Counted from the stretch's first letter, positions 1 to 8,398 are shown. The stretch: DNA of 64,000 nucleotides from Pseudoteredinibacter isoporae (GCF_011602085.1 NZ_JAAONY010000001.1:744001-808000), one strand, 5' to 3'. Program-made: numbers and translations. Notes: generated by a model from the sequence alone, not told the origin.

Positions 1-1
1 C

Positions 2-1345
2 AATAGCCTGGGGTACCAGGAAATGACTGACATTCAGGCCGCTTGTTTGCCTTTGGCTCTGGAAGGTAAGGATCTGATCGCCCAGGCAAAAACCGGCAGT
101 GGTAAAACCGCCGCTTTCGCACTGGCGTTGTTGCAGCGATTAAACGTTGAGCGTTTTCGCATTCAGAGCCTGGTGCTGTGCCCAACCCGAGAGTTAGCGG
201 ATCAGGTGGCGAAGGAGATTCGCCGCCTGGCTCGACGCGTTCACAATATCAAGGTGCTCACTCTCTGTGGTGGTATGCCCATCGGCCCGCAAATTGGCTC
301 GCTGGAGCACGGCGCCCACATCGTGGTGGGCACCCCGGGCCGCATTCAGGACCACCTGCGCAAAGGCACCTTGGAGCTTGGTAATATTCACAGCCTGGTT
401 CTGGATGAAGCGGATCGCATGTTGGATATGGGCTTTGCGGATGCAATTTCCGCCATTCTGGCGGAATGTCCAGGTGAGCGACAAACCCAACTCTATTCGG
501 CAACCTACCCGGAAGGGATCGAAGCAATCAGCCGCCAGTATCAGCGCGACCCACAGCGCATTACGGTCAGCCGCACTCACAGCGAATCGAATATCGCTCA
601 GCAGGCTTATGCCGTTGAGGGCGGTGAACAGGAAAAAATTGAACTGAGCCACCATTTGCTGGCCAAGCAACAGCCCAGTTCCTGTGTGATTTTTTGTGCC
701 ACCAAAAAGCAAACCGTCGATATCGCCCAATCACTCAATGAACAGGGCTGGTATTGCCTGGCCTTGCATGGCGATATGGAACAGCGTGAGCGCGATTTAA
801 GCCTGCTGCGTTTTGCCAACGGCAGCGCTACGGTTCTGGTTGCGACGGATGTGGCGGCGCGTGGTCTGGATGTGGACACCGTAGAGCTGGTGATCAATTA
901 CGACTTACCCAGAGATGCCGAAGTTTATGTGCATCGAATCGGTCGCACCGGTCGAGCGGGTCGCAGCGGTCTGGCTGTGAGCCTGGTGAATGACCGGCAA
1001 CGACGAGCCATGGGCGATATCGAAGCCTATATTGGCCAGGACATCGAATGGGCCGAACCGCCTCGCGTCGAGGGTATGGCATGGGTGGATCAGCGCCCTG
1101 AAATGATCACCATCGGACTGGACGCCGGTAAAAAGAACAAATTGCGCCCTGGCGATATCCTCGGCGCTCTGACCGGTGAGGCCGGCATTGAAGGTAAATA
1201 CGTTGGCAAGATCAATGTGCTACTGTTCCAATCTTACGTTGCGGTAAAACGGGCCGTTGCCAACAAAGCGCTGAAACAGCTGCAAGCGGGTAAAATTAAA
1301 GGTCGTAAAATCAAAGTGCGTAAGATCAGTCGCCCGAATGTGTAA
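2..1345 (+). CDS. dbpA: ATP-dependent RNA helicase DbpA, 5' end outside window
   Basis: DEAD-box helicase that acts in large ribosomal subunit assembly by binding hairpin 92 of 23S rRNA. The reading frame is open from base 2, and the first visible residues (GYQEMTDIQ) are the Q motif, so the true start lies upstream and the ATG at 23 is internal. Visible motifs are Walker A (AKTGSGKT), DEAD (LDEADRMLDMGF), SAT, and motif VI (HRIGRTGRAG). The last roughly 75 residues (ITIGLDAGKKNKLRPGD onward, basic end KGRKIKVRKI) match the DbpA-specific RNA-binding domain, which separates it from RhlE or SrmB. ppiC follows 38 bp downstream in the same direction. Family assignment is firm; only the N-terminus is missing. 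Confidence 0.95.
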   Translation, partial: NSLGYQEMTDIQAACLPLALEGKDLIAQAKTGSGKTAAFALALLQRLNVERFRIQSLVLCPTRELADQVAKEIRRLARRVHNIKVLTLCGGMPIGPQIGSLEHGAHIVVGTPGRIQDHLRKGTLELGNIHSLVLDEADRMLDMGFADAISAILAECPGERQTQLYSATYPEGIEAISRQYQRDPQRITVSRTHSESNIAQQAYAVEGGEQEKIELSHHLLAKQQPSSCVIFCATKKQTVDIAQSLNEQGWYCLALHGDMEQRERDLSLLRFANGSATVLVATDVAARGLDVDTVELVINYDLPRDAEVYVHRIGRTGRAGRSGLAVSLVNDRQRRAMGDIEAYIGQDIEWAEPPRVEGMAWVDQRPEMITIGLDAGKKNKLRPGDILGALTGEAGIEGKYVGKINVLLFQSYVAVKRAVANKALKQLQAGKIKGRKIKVRKISRPNV

Positions 1346-1383
1346 ATGATCCGGGTATTTGAATAAACAAAAGAGACACACTT

Positions 1384-1662
1384 ATGTCGACAGCCTGCGC
1401 TCGCCACATTCTGTTAAAAACCGAAGCGGAAGCGAAAAAAATCAAACAGCAGCTTGCCCAGGGTAAGGATTTCGGACAGCTGGCCAAACGTCATTCAAGC
1501 TGTCCTTCAGCAAAGAAGGGCGGCAATCTTGGCGAGTTTCGCCGTGGCCAAATGGTAAAAGCCTTTGATGATGTCGTGTTTAAAAAACCCATACTGACCG
1601 TTCATGGCCCAGTTAAAACCAAATTTGGTTATCATTTAATCGAAACGATTTATCGGGACTAG
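1384..1662 (+). CDS. ppiC: Parvulin-type peptidyl-prolyl cis-trans isomerase PpiC
   Basis: Small single-domain cytoplasmic parvulin of 92 residues, the usual length for PpiC. The sequence begins with the typical ARHILLKTEAEA strand and contains the HSSCPSAKKGGNLGEF and GYHLIETI signatures of the rotamase fold. There is no signal peptide or chaperone extension, so it is PpiC rather than SurA or PpiD. It catalyses cis-trans isomerisation of X-Pro bonds during folding. The gene starts 38 bp after dbpA, but there is no evidence of functional coupling. Confidence 0.93.
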   Translation: MSTACARHILLKTEAEAKKIKQQLAQGKDFGQLAKRHSSCPSAKKGGNLGEFRRGQMVKAFDDVVFKKPILTVHGPVKTKFGYHLIETIYRD

Positions 1663-1814
1663 TTAGTCTGTCCTGAGCATAAACCAAGCTGTTGAAAATA
1701 GCTGGCACGCATTATATGGTGGGTGCCAATCTGCGTCTCTATAGTTGTCTTAAAAACTAGTTTTTTGCAGACGATTTCCAAAATCATATCAACGGACACA
1801 AGGAGTATTTGTCC

Positions 1815-2492
1815 ATGAATTTTCTCAAGCGCTTTCGAAGTAAATTTCTAGTTTCAGCCGCTATTGTCATGATTTCGGCATGTGCCAGCGAATCTCACCG
1901 TGTAGTAGAGTCGGCAACTGTGTCTGCTGCAAGTTCTGAATACCAAGGGGAAAAGCAAAAAATAATTGTAGGGAAGTTTAGCAATAGATCCGACTATTTG
2001 AGAGGAGCGTTTGCAGGTAATGTCGATAAACTCGGTAATCAAGCCAAGCTAATTGCGAAGTCGCATTTGCAACAGAGTGGTCGATTTACTTTATTTGATC
2101 GTGAAAGTAGTGAGACATTGACTCAAGAAGCCAAATTGAGTGGTACTTCACAGAAGCTCGTAGGTGCAGAGTATGCTGTTGTAGGCGGTGTAACTGAGTT
2201 TGGTCGGAAGGTTACAGGTGATCGTCAGCTATTTGGTATTCTCGGCTCGGGAAAGAGTCAGGTCGCATATGCAAAAGTCACAATGAATGTTATTCGAGTT
2301 GAAACTGCTGAAGTTGTGCATTCTGTTCAAGGCGCAGGTGAGTATCAATTGTCTAATCGAGAGATTATAGGTTTTGGTGGCAAAGCAGCTTACGATTCAA
2401 CTCTGAATGGAAAAGTGCTCAATTTGGCGATCACTGAAGCTGTGAATGTGTTGGTGTCAGATTTGGATAACGGGCGTCTGGTATTGAACTAA
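1815..2492 (+). CDS. CsgG/HfaB-family lipoprotein
   Basis: A 225-residue lipoprotein related to the CsgG/HfaB family. I place the start at the ATG at 1815, which has AGGAG nine bases upstream; an in-frame TTG at 1809 lies too close to the Shine-Dalgarno. The signal peptide ends at a lipobox (ISAC), and the mature part carries the CsgG-like core (IIVGKFSNRSDYLRG..., LFDRESSETLTQEAKLSG, EYAVVGGVTEFG). It is the first gene of a three-gene operon with DUF4810 and DUF799 lipoproteins, a set that recurs in Proteobacteria. CsgG itself is an outer-membrane secretion channel for curli; no curli genes are nearby, so secretion is not implied. The operon is visibly AT-richer than dbpA or the genes after it. 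Confidence 0.85.
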   Translation: MNFLKRFRSKFLVSAAIVMISACASESHRVVESATVSAASSEYQGEKQKIIVGKFSNRSDYLRGAFAGNVDKLGNQAKLIAKSHLQQSGRFTLFDRESSETLTQEAKLSGTSQKLVGAEYAVVGGVTEFGRKVTGDRQLFGILGSGKSQVAYAKVTMNVIRVETAEVVHSVQGAGEYQLSNREIIGFGGKAAYDSTLNGKVLNLAITEAVNVLVSDLDNGRLVLN

Positions 2493-2890
2493 TGGATAAA
2501 TTCTACAAGGGACTAGTATCTCTGCTATTTGTTAGTTCTCTTTTATTAGGTGCCTGTGCGTCACAGCCTAAGGCAAGCTTTTATTGGGGAAGTTATCAGA
2601 AAGGTTTGTATGATTCATATAAAAACCCGGGCGCTGATAATGTGGGAGAACAAATAGAAGCAATTCAAGCCAGTATTGAACATGCTAAATCAAAAGACTT
2701 AAAACTTGCACCTGGTTTATATGCACATTTAGCGTATTTACATTTACAGCAAGGGAACCCCGATTTGGCTAGGCAGTATTTCAAAGTTGAGGCGCAAGAA
2801 TTTCCGGAAGCAAAAGTATTCATGGATCGCTTGATAAGCAATTTGGATAACCATGGTTCCAAGCCAAGTCAGGATGACCGTGATGCATAG
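2492..2890 (+). CDS. DUF4810-family lipoprotein
   Basis: A 132-residue predicted lipoprotein. It has an N-terminal hydrophobic segment with lipobox LLGAC, followed by the SFYWGSYQKGLYDSYKNPG segment typical of DUF4810. Residues 50-120 look like a short TPR-like helical hairpin (GLYAHLAYLHLQQGNPDLARQYF). The start codon overlaps the stop of the CsgG-like gene (TAATG), which suggests translational coupling. Its role is unknown; conserved co-occurrence with CsgG-like and DUF799 lipoproteins suggests a shared envelope complex. Confidence 0.85.
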   Translation: MDKFYKGLVSLLFVSSLLLGACASQPKASFYWGSYQKGLYDSYKNPGADNVGEQIEAIQASIEHAKSKDLKLAPGLYAHLAYLHLQQGNPDLARQYFKVEAQEFPEAKVFMDRLISNLDNHGSKPSQDDRDA

Positions 2891-3533
2891 AGTTTTTACT
2901 AGATTATTTACCGTGCTTCTGATTTTAAGTGTTGTTGCCTGTGCAAATGTAAGCCCTTACGATTACACAGCCTTAAAAGCCGCTAAGCCAAGATCTATAC
3001 TAATCATTCCTCCAATTAATCAAACTACAGAGGTCTTGGCCTCAGATTTGTTTATGTCCGCTATGAGTCAACCGCTTTCAGAGCGGGGGTACTATGTTTT
3101 CCCAGTAGCGGTGGTACAACGTTATTTCCATGAAAATGGCTTGCCTGGCCCTGAAGAAATGAATTCGGTTGAATTGGAAAAGTTAAAGGAGCAGTTTGGT
3201 GCGGATGCTGTTTTGTATACAATCATTCACGATTGGGGGCAAAAATACGAAGTGTTAAGTTCCACTTCAACTGTGAAGGCAGATGTTAATCTTATTGATT
3301 CTAAGAATGGAGCTTTGTTGTGGTCAGGAACAGCTTTCCATCAACAAGGTTCTGGAAATGGTGGCGGCGGTTTAGCTGGTGCGTTGTTAGGAGCATTGGT
3401 AACACAGTTGATGTCAGAAGCATTTGATCCCATGATGAATGTTTCAACCTTTGCAACTCATAGGATTGTGAACGATCAACATCGAGGCTTACTACCTGGG
3501 CCATATTTCCCGCCTGAGAACCTTAAAAACTAG
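2883..3533 (+). CDS. DUF799 (GNA1162-like) lipoprotein
   Basis: A 216-residue lipoprotein, third member of the trio. The longest frame starts at 2853, but the ATG at 2883 has AGGA eight bases upstream and gives a proper lipoprotein signal ending in VVAC; it overlaps the end of the DUF4810 gene by 8 bp. The mature protein begins YDYTALKAAKPRSILIIPP, the hallmark of DUF799, related to the Neisseria surface lipoprotein GNA1162, whose fold resembles TolB/CsgG-type periplasmic domains. A glycine-rich, weakly hydrophobic stretch (GNGGGGLAGALLGALVTQLM) lies near residue 165. Function is unknown. Confidence 0.85.
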   Translation: MHRVFTRLFTVLLILSVVACANVSPYDYTALKAAKPRSILIIPPINQTTEVLASDLFMSAMSQPLSERGYYVFPVAVVQRYFHENGLPGPEEMNSVELEKLKEQFGADAVLYTIIHDWGQKYEVLSSTSTVKADVNLIDSKNGALLWSGTAFHQQGSGNGGGGLAGALLGALVTQLMSEAFDPMMNVSTFATHRIVNDQHRGLLPGPYFPPENLKN

Positions 3534-3553
3534 AGCTGTAATCATCATCAAGA

Positions 3554-4042
3554 ATGAATATTGAAGTTAAACAAGCCGACTACCGCAATGCGAAAGATGC
3601 CCAAGCGCTGGTTGATGTGTTAAATGCCTATGCCTGTGACCCAATGGGTGGTGGGGAAGCCCTGAGCCCAGAGGTGAAGTCGAAGCTGGCTGACAGCTTG
3701 GCAGCCATTCCGGGGGCATTTTCCATTCTGGTTTATGTGGATGGTAAAGCCGCGGGGCTGACGAATTGTTTTATGGGGTTCTCAACCTTCAAGTGTAAAC
3801 CGCTGGTCAACATTCACGATGTAGCGGTGATGCCGGAATTTCGCGGTTTGGGGCTCAGTCGTTTAATGATCGACAAGGTTGAAGAGATTGCTCGTGAGCG
3901 CACTTGCTGCAAGATTACCCTGGAAGTACTGGAAGGCAACACCTTGGCACAGGCGGCCTATCGCAAATTCGGGTTCAGCGGTTATGAACTGAACGAAGCT
4001 GACGGTAAGGCGATGTTTTGGGAAAAGTCCCTGAGCGAATAA
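3554..4042 (+). CDS. GNAT-family N-acetyltransferase
   Basis: A 162-residue GNAT-fold protein. The acetyl-CoA binding motif A is visible as VAVMPEFRGLGLSRLMIDKVEEIA, a slightly degenerate R/Q-x-x-G-x-G/A, followed by LEVLEGNTLAQAAYRKFGFSGYEL, the usual motif B region. It starts 20 bp after the lipoprotein operon, but its base composition differs, so co-transcription may be read-through only. The substrate cannot be read from the sequence. Confidence 0.85.
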   Translation: MNIEVKQADYRNAKDAQALVDVLNAYACDPMGGGEALSPEVKSKLADSLAAIPGAFSILVYVDGKAAGLTNCFMGFSTFKCKPLVNIHDVAVMPEFRGLGLSRLMIDKVEEIARERTCCKITLEVLEGNTLAQAAYRKFGFSGYELNEADGKAMFWEKSLSE

Positions 4043-4106
4043 GCTATGTGCGAATTCATTAAAAGCTTCTACAATCATCACACTGAGGAATTTTAAAAAA
4101 CGGAAG

Positions 4107-4137
4107 CCATTTATTGACTGAGGCGTAAAATAAATGG
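4107..4137. repeat. Inverted repeat upstream of the GMC operon
   Basis: Perfect 9-bp arms CCATTTATT (4107-4115) and AATAAATGG (4129-4137) separated by 13 bp, in the 190-bp gap before the gluconate-dehydrogenase-like gene. There is no T-tract on either side, so a terminator is unlikely. Its place about 100 bp ahead of the operon fits an operator for an unlinked regulator. Confidence 0.4.
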
Positions 4138-4234
4138 TTGCGTATTGTTGACTGTAAAACGACGCGTTACAAAAAATGGCAACAAAACCGTATGAGAATA
4201 ACAATAAGCCTTAATACTAGCCGGATCAGGAGCG

Positions 4235-4876
4235 ATGATGGATAGACGACATTTTCTTCAGGTGGCGACGCTGCTCGGTGGCGCCTTTGCCACCCGCGCA
4301 CTGGCGGATCTCTCCGGTCCTGCTGTATCTGATTCCGAAGCTCTTCAACCCCTGGCCACTGGCCCCTCAATTGGCGAACTGCCTGCAAACCTGTTCCAGA
4401 TTCAGGAGCGGACGGATTTGGCGGCGATGGTTGAGGCCGTAATCCCGAGAACTGACACCCCAGGAGCCGTTGATGCTGGCGTTCCCAATTTTGTAGAACA
4501 CATGGTTCAGCATTGGTTATCGGACGCTGAGCGTGCCCTTTTCCTGAAGGGCTTTAGAGCCCTTCAAGTAGCCAGTCGGGAAAAGCACTCCCGGGAATTT
4601 TCACAACTGACGATGGATCAGCAGCTCGATTTTCTGGAGGCTCTGGAAGACGAAGCCAGTGGTTCCCCCTGGTATGATTTTGCCAATGTACAGCGTCAGT
4701 ATGTCGAAGGTGCTCCCTTTATTTGTCAGTTGAAAGAATTGACGATTTTTGGTTTTTATTCTTCTGAAGTCGGGGCCACCCAGGTCTTGCGGCACGATCC
4801 AATGCCGATGCAGTTTGATGGCGAGTTTGTGCTTAATGAAGATGACAGCACCTGGTCAATGATTCGCCTGATGTAG
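4235..4876 (+). CDS. Gluconate 2-dehydrogenase subunit 3-like protein, Tat-exported
   Basis: A 213-residue protein of the gluconate 2-dehydrogenase subunit 3 family, the small non-catalytic partner of membrane-bound GMC flavoproteins such as gluconate, fructose or glucoside 3-dehydrogenases. The N-terminus (MMDRRHFLQVATLLGGAFATRALA) carries a twin-arginine signal; in this family the Tat signal on the small subunit is thought to carry the folded flavoprotein partner out. Start ATG at 4235 follows CAGGAGCG. The conserved end (EVGATQVLRHDPMPMQFDG) is characteristic. The GMC subunit follows 56 bp downstream. No cytochrome c subunit is found next to it, although many relatives have one. Confidence 0.85.
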   Translation: MMDRRHFLQVATLLGGAFATRALADLSGPAVSDSEALQPLATGPSIGELPANLFQIQERTDLAAMVEAVIPRTDTPGAVDAGVPNFVEHMVQHWLSDAERALFLKGFRALQVASREKHSREFSQLTMDQQLDFLEALEDEASGSPWYDFANVQRQYVEGAPFICQLKELTIFGFYSSEVGATQVLRHDPMPMQFDGEFVLNEDDSTWSMIRLM

Positions 4877-4932
4877 ACTTACTCTTCAGGAACGGCTGCC
4901 CGCAACCCCGACATCGAAAATAGGAACTGGCT

Positions 4933-6627
4933 TTGAGTAATAGCGATAAACAATACGATGCCATCGTCGTTGGCTCAGGAATCTCCGGAGGCTGGGCGGC
5001 AAAAGAACTGTGTGAAAAAGGCCTGAGAGTGTTGTTGCTGGAGCGAGGTCGGGATATTCAACACGGTTTGGATTATCTGGGCGAACATGCACCACCCTGG
5101 AAAGTGCCGTTTGCCAATAAAGCTGATCGTAAGCCTTACAAAGATGACTACCCGGTTCAGAGCAAATGTTACGCCTTCGATGCGGCCACTAAAGATTTTT
5201 TTAACAAAGACAGTGAAGCCCCCTATCAGCAAGATCCGGAAAAACCGTATGAATGGATTCGGGCGAATGGGGTTGGCGGTCGCTCCTTGATTTGGGGGCG
5301 GCAAACCTATCGCTGGAGTGAATTTGATTTTAAGGCAAATTCGCAAGACGGTCATGGCTGTGAATGGCCCATCGGCTATGACGACATCAAAGACTGGTAC
5401 AGCTATGTTGAGCGCTTTGTGGGTATATCCGGTGCAAAAGAAGGCTTGACGGAATTACCAGACAGTGAGTTTTTGCCGCCGATGGGGATGTACGCCATCG
5501 AAAAAACCATCAAGGGGCGCCTAAAAAAGCACATGCCGGAAGTGACTATGACCATGGGGCGCACGGCGATCCTGAGTGAGAATCACAATGGTCGTGCCGC
5601 TTGCCATTATTGTGGCCCTTGCCCAAGAGGTTGCTCGACGGGCAGTTACTTCAGCAGCCAAAGCTCTACCCTGCCTGCTGCACGAGCAACTGGAAACCTA
5701 ACGCTGCGCCCTTATAGTGTGGTTGAAAAATTAGAATACGATGCTCGGGAAAATCGCGTATCCGCTGTTCATGTGATTGATGCGGAAAGCCGAGAACGAC
5801 TGAGCTTTTCGGCAGATTTGGTGTTTCTCTGTGCATCGACTTTGGCAAGCACGCAGATACTTCTGAACTCAAAGTCTGAACAGTTTCCGAGTGGGCTGGC
5901 GAATAGCAGTGGAACCTTGGGACACTATTTGATGGACCATTTTAAAATGCAACACATGGCCGTGTTTGCAGATAATATTGACCACTACTACAAAGGCTTT
6001 CGTCCGACTGGCAGCTATATTCCGCGTTTTAAGAATTTGCCGGGAAAAGAAAAAACCAATTATCTTCGTGGTTTTGGTGTGCAAGCTGATCCAGTGCGTC
6101 CGGATTGGCGCTTTCATTTCAACCAAAAGGGTTTTGGAAAAAGTCTGAAAGATAAACTGCGGAAGCCAGCACCGTTTTGGATTTGGGTTCTGGGTGCCTT
6201 TGGAGAGTGCCTGCCAGACTACAATAATAAAGTCAGTTTGGATGAAAACAATCTCGATGCCTTTGGTATTCCCCAAATTAAAGTGTCTATGAGCTTTGGT
6301 GATAACGAGCACAAAATGGCAGAGGATATTATTCGCAGCGGCGAAAAGATTTTTAAGGCGGCGGGCGCTGTGTACATCGAAACGACCGACAAAGTGAGTG
6401 TGCCGGGAAGCGCCATTCACGAGATGGGGACGGCGAGAATGGGTAAAGACCCCAAGACCTCGGTGCTCAATAAATGGAACCAAAGTCATGATGTACCGAA
6501 TCTGTTTGTCACCGACGGTGCCTGCATGACATCCAGTTCCTGTGTAAATCCTTCCTTGACCTACATGGCATTGACCGCAAGAGCTTGTGATTATGCGGTT
6601 AAACAATGGCGTCAAGGACACATCTAA
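4933..6627 (+). CDS. GMC-family FAD oxidoreductase, probable sugar dehydrogenase large subunit
   Basis: A 564-residue flavoprotein. The start is a TTG at 4933 with AGGAA six bases upstream; it leads directly into the FAD-binding dinucleotide fold (YDAIVVGSGISGGWAAKEL). Also visible are the GMC signature region (GVGGRSLIWGRQTYRW), a cysteine cluster (ACHYCGPCPRGCSTG) near residues 223-235, and the C-terminal HEMGTARMG and SSSCVNPSLTYMALTARA blocks that build the active site. There is no signal peptide of its own, so export probably depends on the Tat signal of the preceding small subunit. Together with ThuA downstream, this looks like oxidation of a sugar or glycoside at the periplasmic face (for example to a 3-keto sugar). 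The exact substrate is inferred. Confidence 0.88.
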   Translation: MSNSDKQYDAIVVGSGISGGWAAKELCEKGLRVLLLERGRDIQHGLDYLGEHAPPWKVPFANKADRKPYKDDYPVQSKCYAFDAATKDFFNKDSEAPYQQDPEKPYEWIRANGVGGRSLIWGRQTYRWSEFDFKANSQDGHGCEWPIGYDDIKDWYSYVERFVGISGAKEGLTELPDSEFLPPMGMYAIEKTIKGRLKKHMPEVTMTMGRTAILSENHNGRAACHYCGPCPRGCSTGSYFSSQSSTLPAARATGNLTLRPYSVVEKLEYDARENRVSAVHVIDAESRERLSFSADLVFLCASTLASTQILLNSKSEQFPSGLANSSGTLGHYLMDHFKMQHMAVFADNIDHYYKGFRPTGSYIPRFKNLPGKEKTNYLRGFGVQADPVRPDWRFHFNQKGFGKSLKDKLRKPAPFWIWVLGAFGECLPDYNNKVSLDENNLDAFGIPQIKVSMSFGDNEHKMAEDIIRSGEKIFKAAGAVYIETTDKVSVPGSAIHEMGTARMGKDPKTSVLNKWNQSHDVPNLFVTDGACMTSSSCVNPSLTYMALTARACDYAVKQWRQGHI

Positions 6628-6660
6628 CGAATTACAGCTTTCTCAATCAGGAAAACAAAC

Positions 6661-7491
6661 ATGCTAAAGCTACTGCGCACAATTCTGGTTTTTACGCTGA
6701 TCGCGGTACTATCAATCGCTGCTTATGTGGGGTATCAGCTGTGGCGTTATGAAGTGTTTAAAACACCGGTTTATGAAAATACGGCGCCTGATATTCCAGA
6801 TATGTCTTCACCGACAAAAATTTTGCTGTTTTCAAAAACCAATAGCTTTCGTCATTTAGAAGCGATTCCCGCTGTTGAAACGTTATTTCAAAAGTTTGCT
6901 GAAAAAAACAACTGGCAATTATTCATTACCGAAAACGCTGCGATACACAATGCGGATCTGCTCGATAAATTCGATCTGATTATCTGGAATAATGTGACGG
7001 GTGATGTGTTAACTGAAGAGCAACGAGCCGCATTAAAAGCCCATATGATGAAGGGCGGTCGAATGCTGGCTCTGCATGGCACGGGTGGTAATGAACATTA
7101 TGACTGGGCATGGTTTCCAAAACATGTGATCAAATCCCAGTTTATTGGTCACCCTATGTTTCCCCAGTTTCGCGATGGTACCTTGAGGGTCGAAAATCGG
7201 AGTCACCCTGCAACGGCCCATCTTTCTGAAACAAAGCCCTGGCATGAAGAGTGGTACAGTTTTGATAAAAGCCCGAGGGGCAATGTTGAGGTGCTGATCA
7301 GTGTCGATGAACGTGAGTACGATGTTCCAGAGTCACTGAAAATGGGCGAAGATCACCCCTTGGTCTGGCACCACAAGGTGGGTGACGGCACGGTATTTTT
7401 CAGTGCCTTGGGGCATTTGGCGGAAGCCTATGAGGATCAGGAATATCAGATCTTGTTGGAAAATGCCTCAGTCTGGTTGTTGAACCAATAA
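6661..7491 (+). CDS. ThuA-domain protein, membrane anchored
   Basis: A 276-residue protein with an N-terminal transmembrane anchor (residues 5-25) and a ThuA/glutamine-amidotransferase-like fold after it (KILLFSKTNSFRHLEAIPAV; DLIIWNNVTGDVLTEEQRAALKAHMMKGGRMLALHG; HPLVWHHKVGDGTVFFSALGH). ThuA proteins accompany trehalose and other disaccharide utilisation systems that form 3-keto sugars. The gene starts 33 bp after the GMC oxidoreductase with AGGAAAA ahead of its ATG, and is the third gene of that operon. The predicted topology puts the domain in the periplasm, the same side as the GMC enzyme. Confidence 0.85.
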   Translation: MLKLLRTILVFTLIAVLSIAAYVGYQLWRYEVFKTPVYENTAPDIPDMSSPTKILLFSKTNSFRHLEAIPAVETLFQKFAEKNNWQLFITENAAIHNADLLDKFDLIIWNNVTGDVLTEEQRAALKAHMMKGGRMLALHGTGGNEHYDWAWFPKHVIKSQFIGHPMFPQFRDGTLRVENRSHPATAHLSETKPWHEEWYSFDKSPRGNVEVLISVDEREYDVPESLKMGEDHPLVWHHKVGDGTVFFSALGHLAEAYEDQEYQILLENASVWLLNQ

Positions 7492-7542
7492 CAGATGTTG
7501 CTATGTCGGCGTTTCCGGTTCGTCATCTGATTCTGTTGGGAA

Positions 7543-7803
7543 TCAGCTTGAGGATCGTCGGCACCTCCAGGCCCAAATCGTCAGGGCTAACAACACGCCT
7601 GCCATGACGGCGCTGGCCTCAAAGAATTCCCAGCGTGGGTAGTAAACCGATAGCGCCTTGAAGCCCGAATAGAGGTAGTAAAGAGGTTCAATCTTGCTCA
7701 GGTGATACAACTCGAACAAGGCATTACTCACAGCCGGCAATAAAAATAATAGAAAAGTGCTTAGCAAAATGCCGTAAATCAAAGGTCGTAGCCAAAGTTG
7801 CAA
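7543..7803 (-). CDS. Small two-helix membrane protein, unknown
   Basis: Unrecognised protein. The open frame extends back to a TTG at 7887 (114 residues), but a TTG at 7803 has GAGAGG about 6 nt upstream and gives an 86-residue protein that begins just ahead of the first membrane helix (LRPLIYGILLSTFLLFLLPAV). A second helix (SAVMAGVLLALTIWAW) ends in a basic WRCRRSSS tail. It converges on the ThuA gene. It lacks recognisable motifs and uses a non-ATG start, so it may not be real; the two clean hydrophobic segments argue for it. Confidence 0.5.
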   Translation of the reverse strand: MQLWLRPLIYGILLSTFLLFLLPAVSNALFELYHLSKIEPLYYLYSGFKALSVYYPRWEFFEASAVMAGVLLALTIWAWRCRRSSS

Positions 7804-8030
7804 AATGCACCTCTCAATATCAATCTGCAGAACATTCAGTGTATCCCATGTGGGAAGGCTTAACTTTTCAATTTTAAAAAAGATCAACCGTTTTTCTATT
7901 TTTGGCTATTACTGGTCATGAGCTTATAGTTCCAAGCTATAAAACTTTGGGCAGAAGTCGGTTTTTCAGAGAGGTGGTGCGGCAAGAGAGGATTCGTGCG
8001 ACAAAAATGCAGGACGAGGCAATAAAAAGC

Positions 8031-8061
8031 TTGCAATGCTAATGATAACGATTATCATTAG
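8031..8061 (+). promoter_or_regulatory. Fur-box promoter of sRNA copy 1
   Basis: Sigma70-type promoter TTGCAA (8031-8036), 16-bp spacer, TATCAT (8053-8058). The spacer and -10 are covered by a palindrome with 10-bp arms, CTAATGATAA and TTATCATTAG, centred at 8050. The inner part TGATAAC-G-ATTATCA (8043-8057) matches 13 of 14 defined positions of the 7-1-7 Fur consensus as I know it. Fe-Fur binding would cover the RNA polymerase site, so the downstream RNA should be made under iron starvation. Confidence 0.85.
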
Positions 8062-8064
8062 CAG

Positions 8065-8165
8065 AAGTTGGATGTTAGCGATAACGCCAACCAGAAGCGG
8101 CTCATGCCACTTCTCCTTATCAGGCTAATCACGGTTGTCGGCCATCTTCGGGTGGCCGTTTTTTT
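8065..8165 (+). ncRNA. Candidate Fur-regulated sRNA, copy 1 (PrrF/RyhB-like role)
   Basis: A roughly 100-nt RNA predicted from about 7 nt after the -10 box to the T-tract at 8159-8165. Three stem-loops can be read. SL1 is 8067-8091, GTTGG/CCAAC plus an inner GTTA/TAAC stem. SL2 is 8093-8114, with GAAG and GGC paired to GCC and CTTC around a C-A mismatch and the loop TCAT. The 3' terminator hairpin is GGCCATC-TTCG-GGTGGCC (8140-8156) with a stable UUCG loop, followed by seven T. Between SL2 and the terminator is an unpaired segment containing CTCCTTATCAGGCTAATC, which resembles an anti-Shine-Dalgarno. The second copy 368 bp downstream keeps 36 consecutive identical bases across this segment (8106-8141), while SL1 and both loops differ but keep pairing. 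No ORF lies here. Confidence 0.8.
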
Positions 8166-8398
8166 CTTAGGCTGACACGTTTGTCGGTTTCTTATAGTGC
8201 GCTATGTTGATCCATAGCTGCGAGAGCAGTATACCGTATCCCCTCTTATTGAGCTAACAGAAAATAGCGTCAAGTGGACTTCTGCCTGCTTTTAGCGCCA
8301 AATTACTTCAGAGATTGGGTGAAGTTCGTCCTTATCGCGGGAATTATCGGCTTTTCTGGTGAATAGCAAAAATAATGAAAATAAACTGCAAAAAGGTC

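Noticed and set aside
3213-3222. TTGTATACAA palindrome resembling the operator at 31258, 39025 and 48915
   Set aside because: It lies inside the DUF799 coding sequence and lacks the 7-3-7 spacing; probably chance in AT-rich DNA.
5869-6621. Minus-strand open frame of 250 codons
   Set aside because: Antisense to the GMC oxidoreductase C-terminal half, which has clear conserved motifs; a shadow frame.
8319-8366. Hydrophobic 15-codon frame (GTG start) between the two sRNA genes
   Set aside because: No Shine-Dalgarno at a fitting distance, too short to judge, and unrelated to the promoter signals around it.
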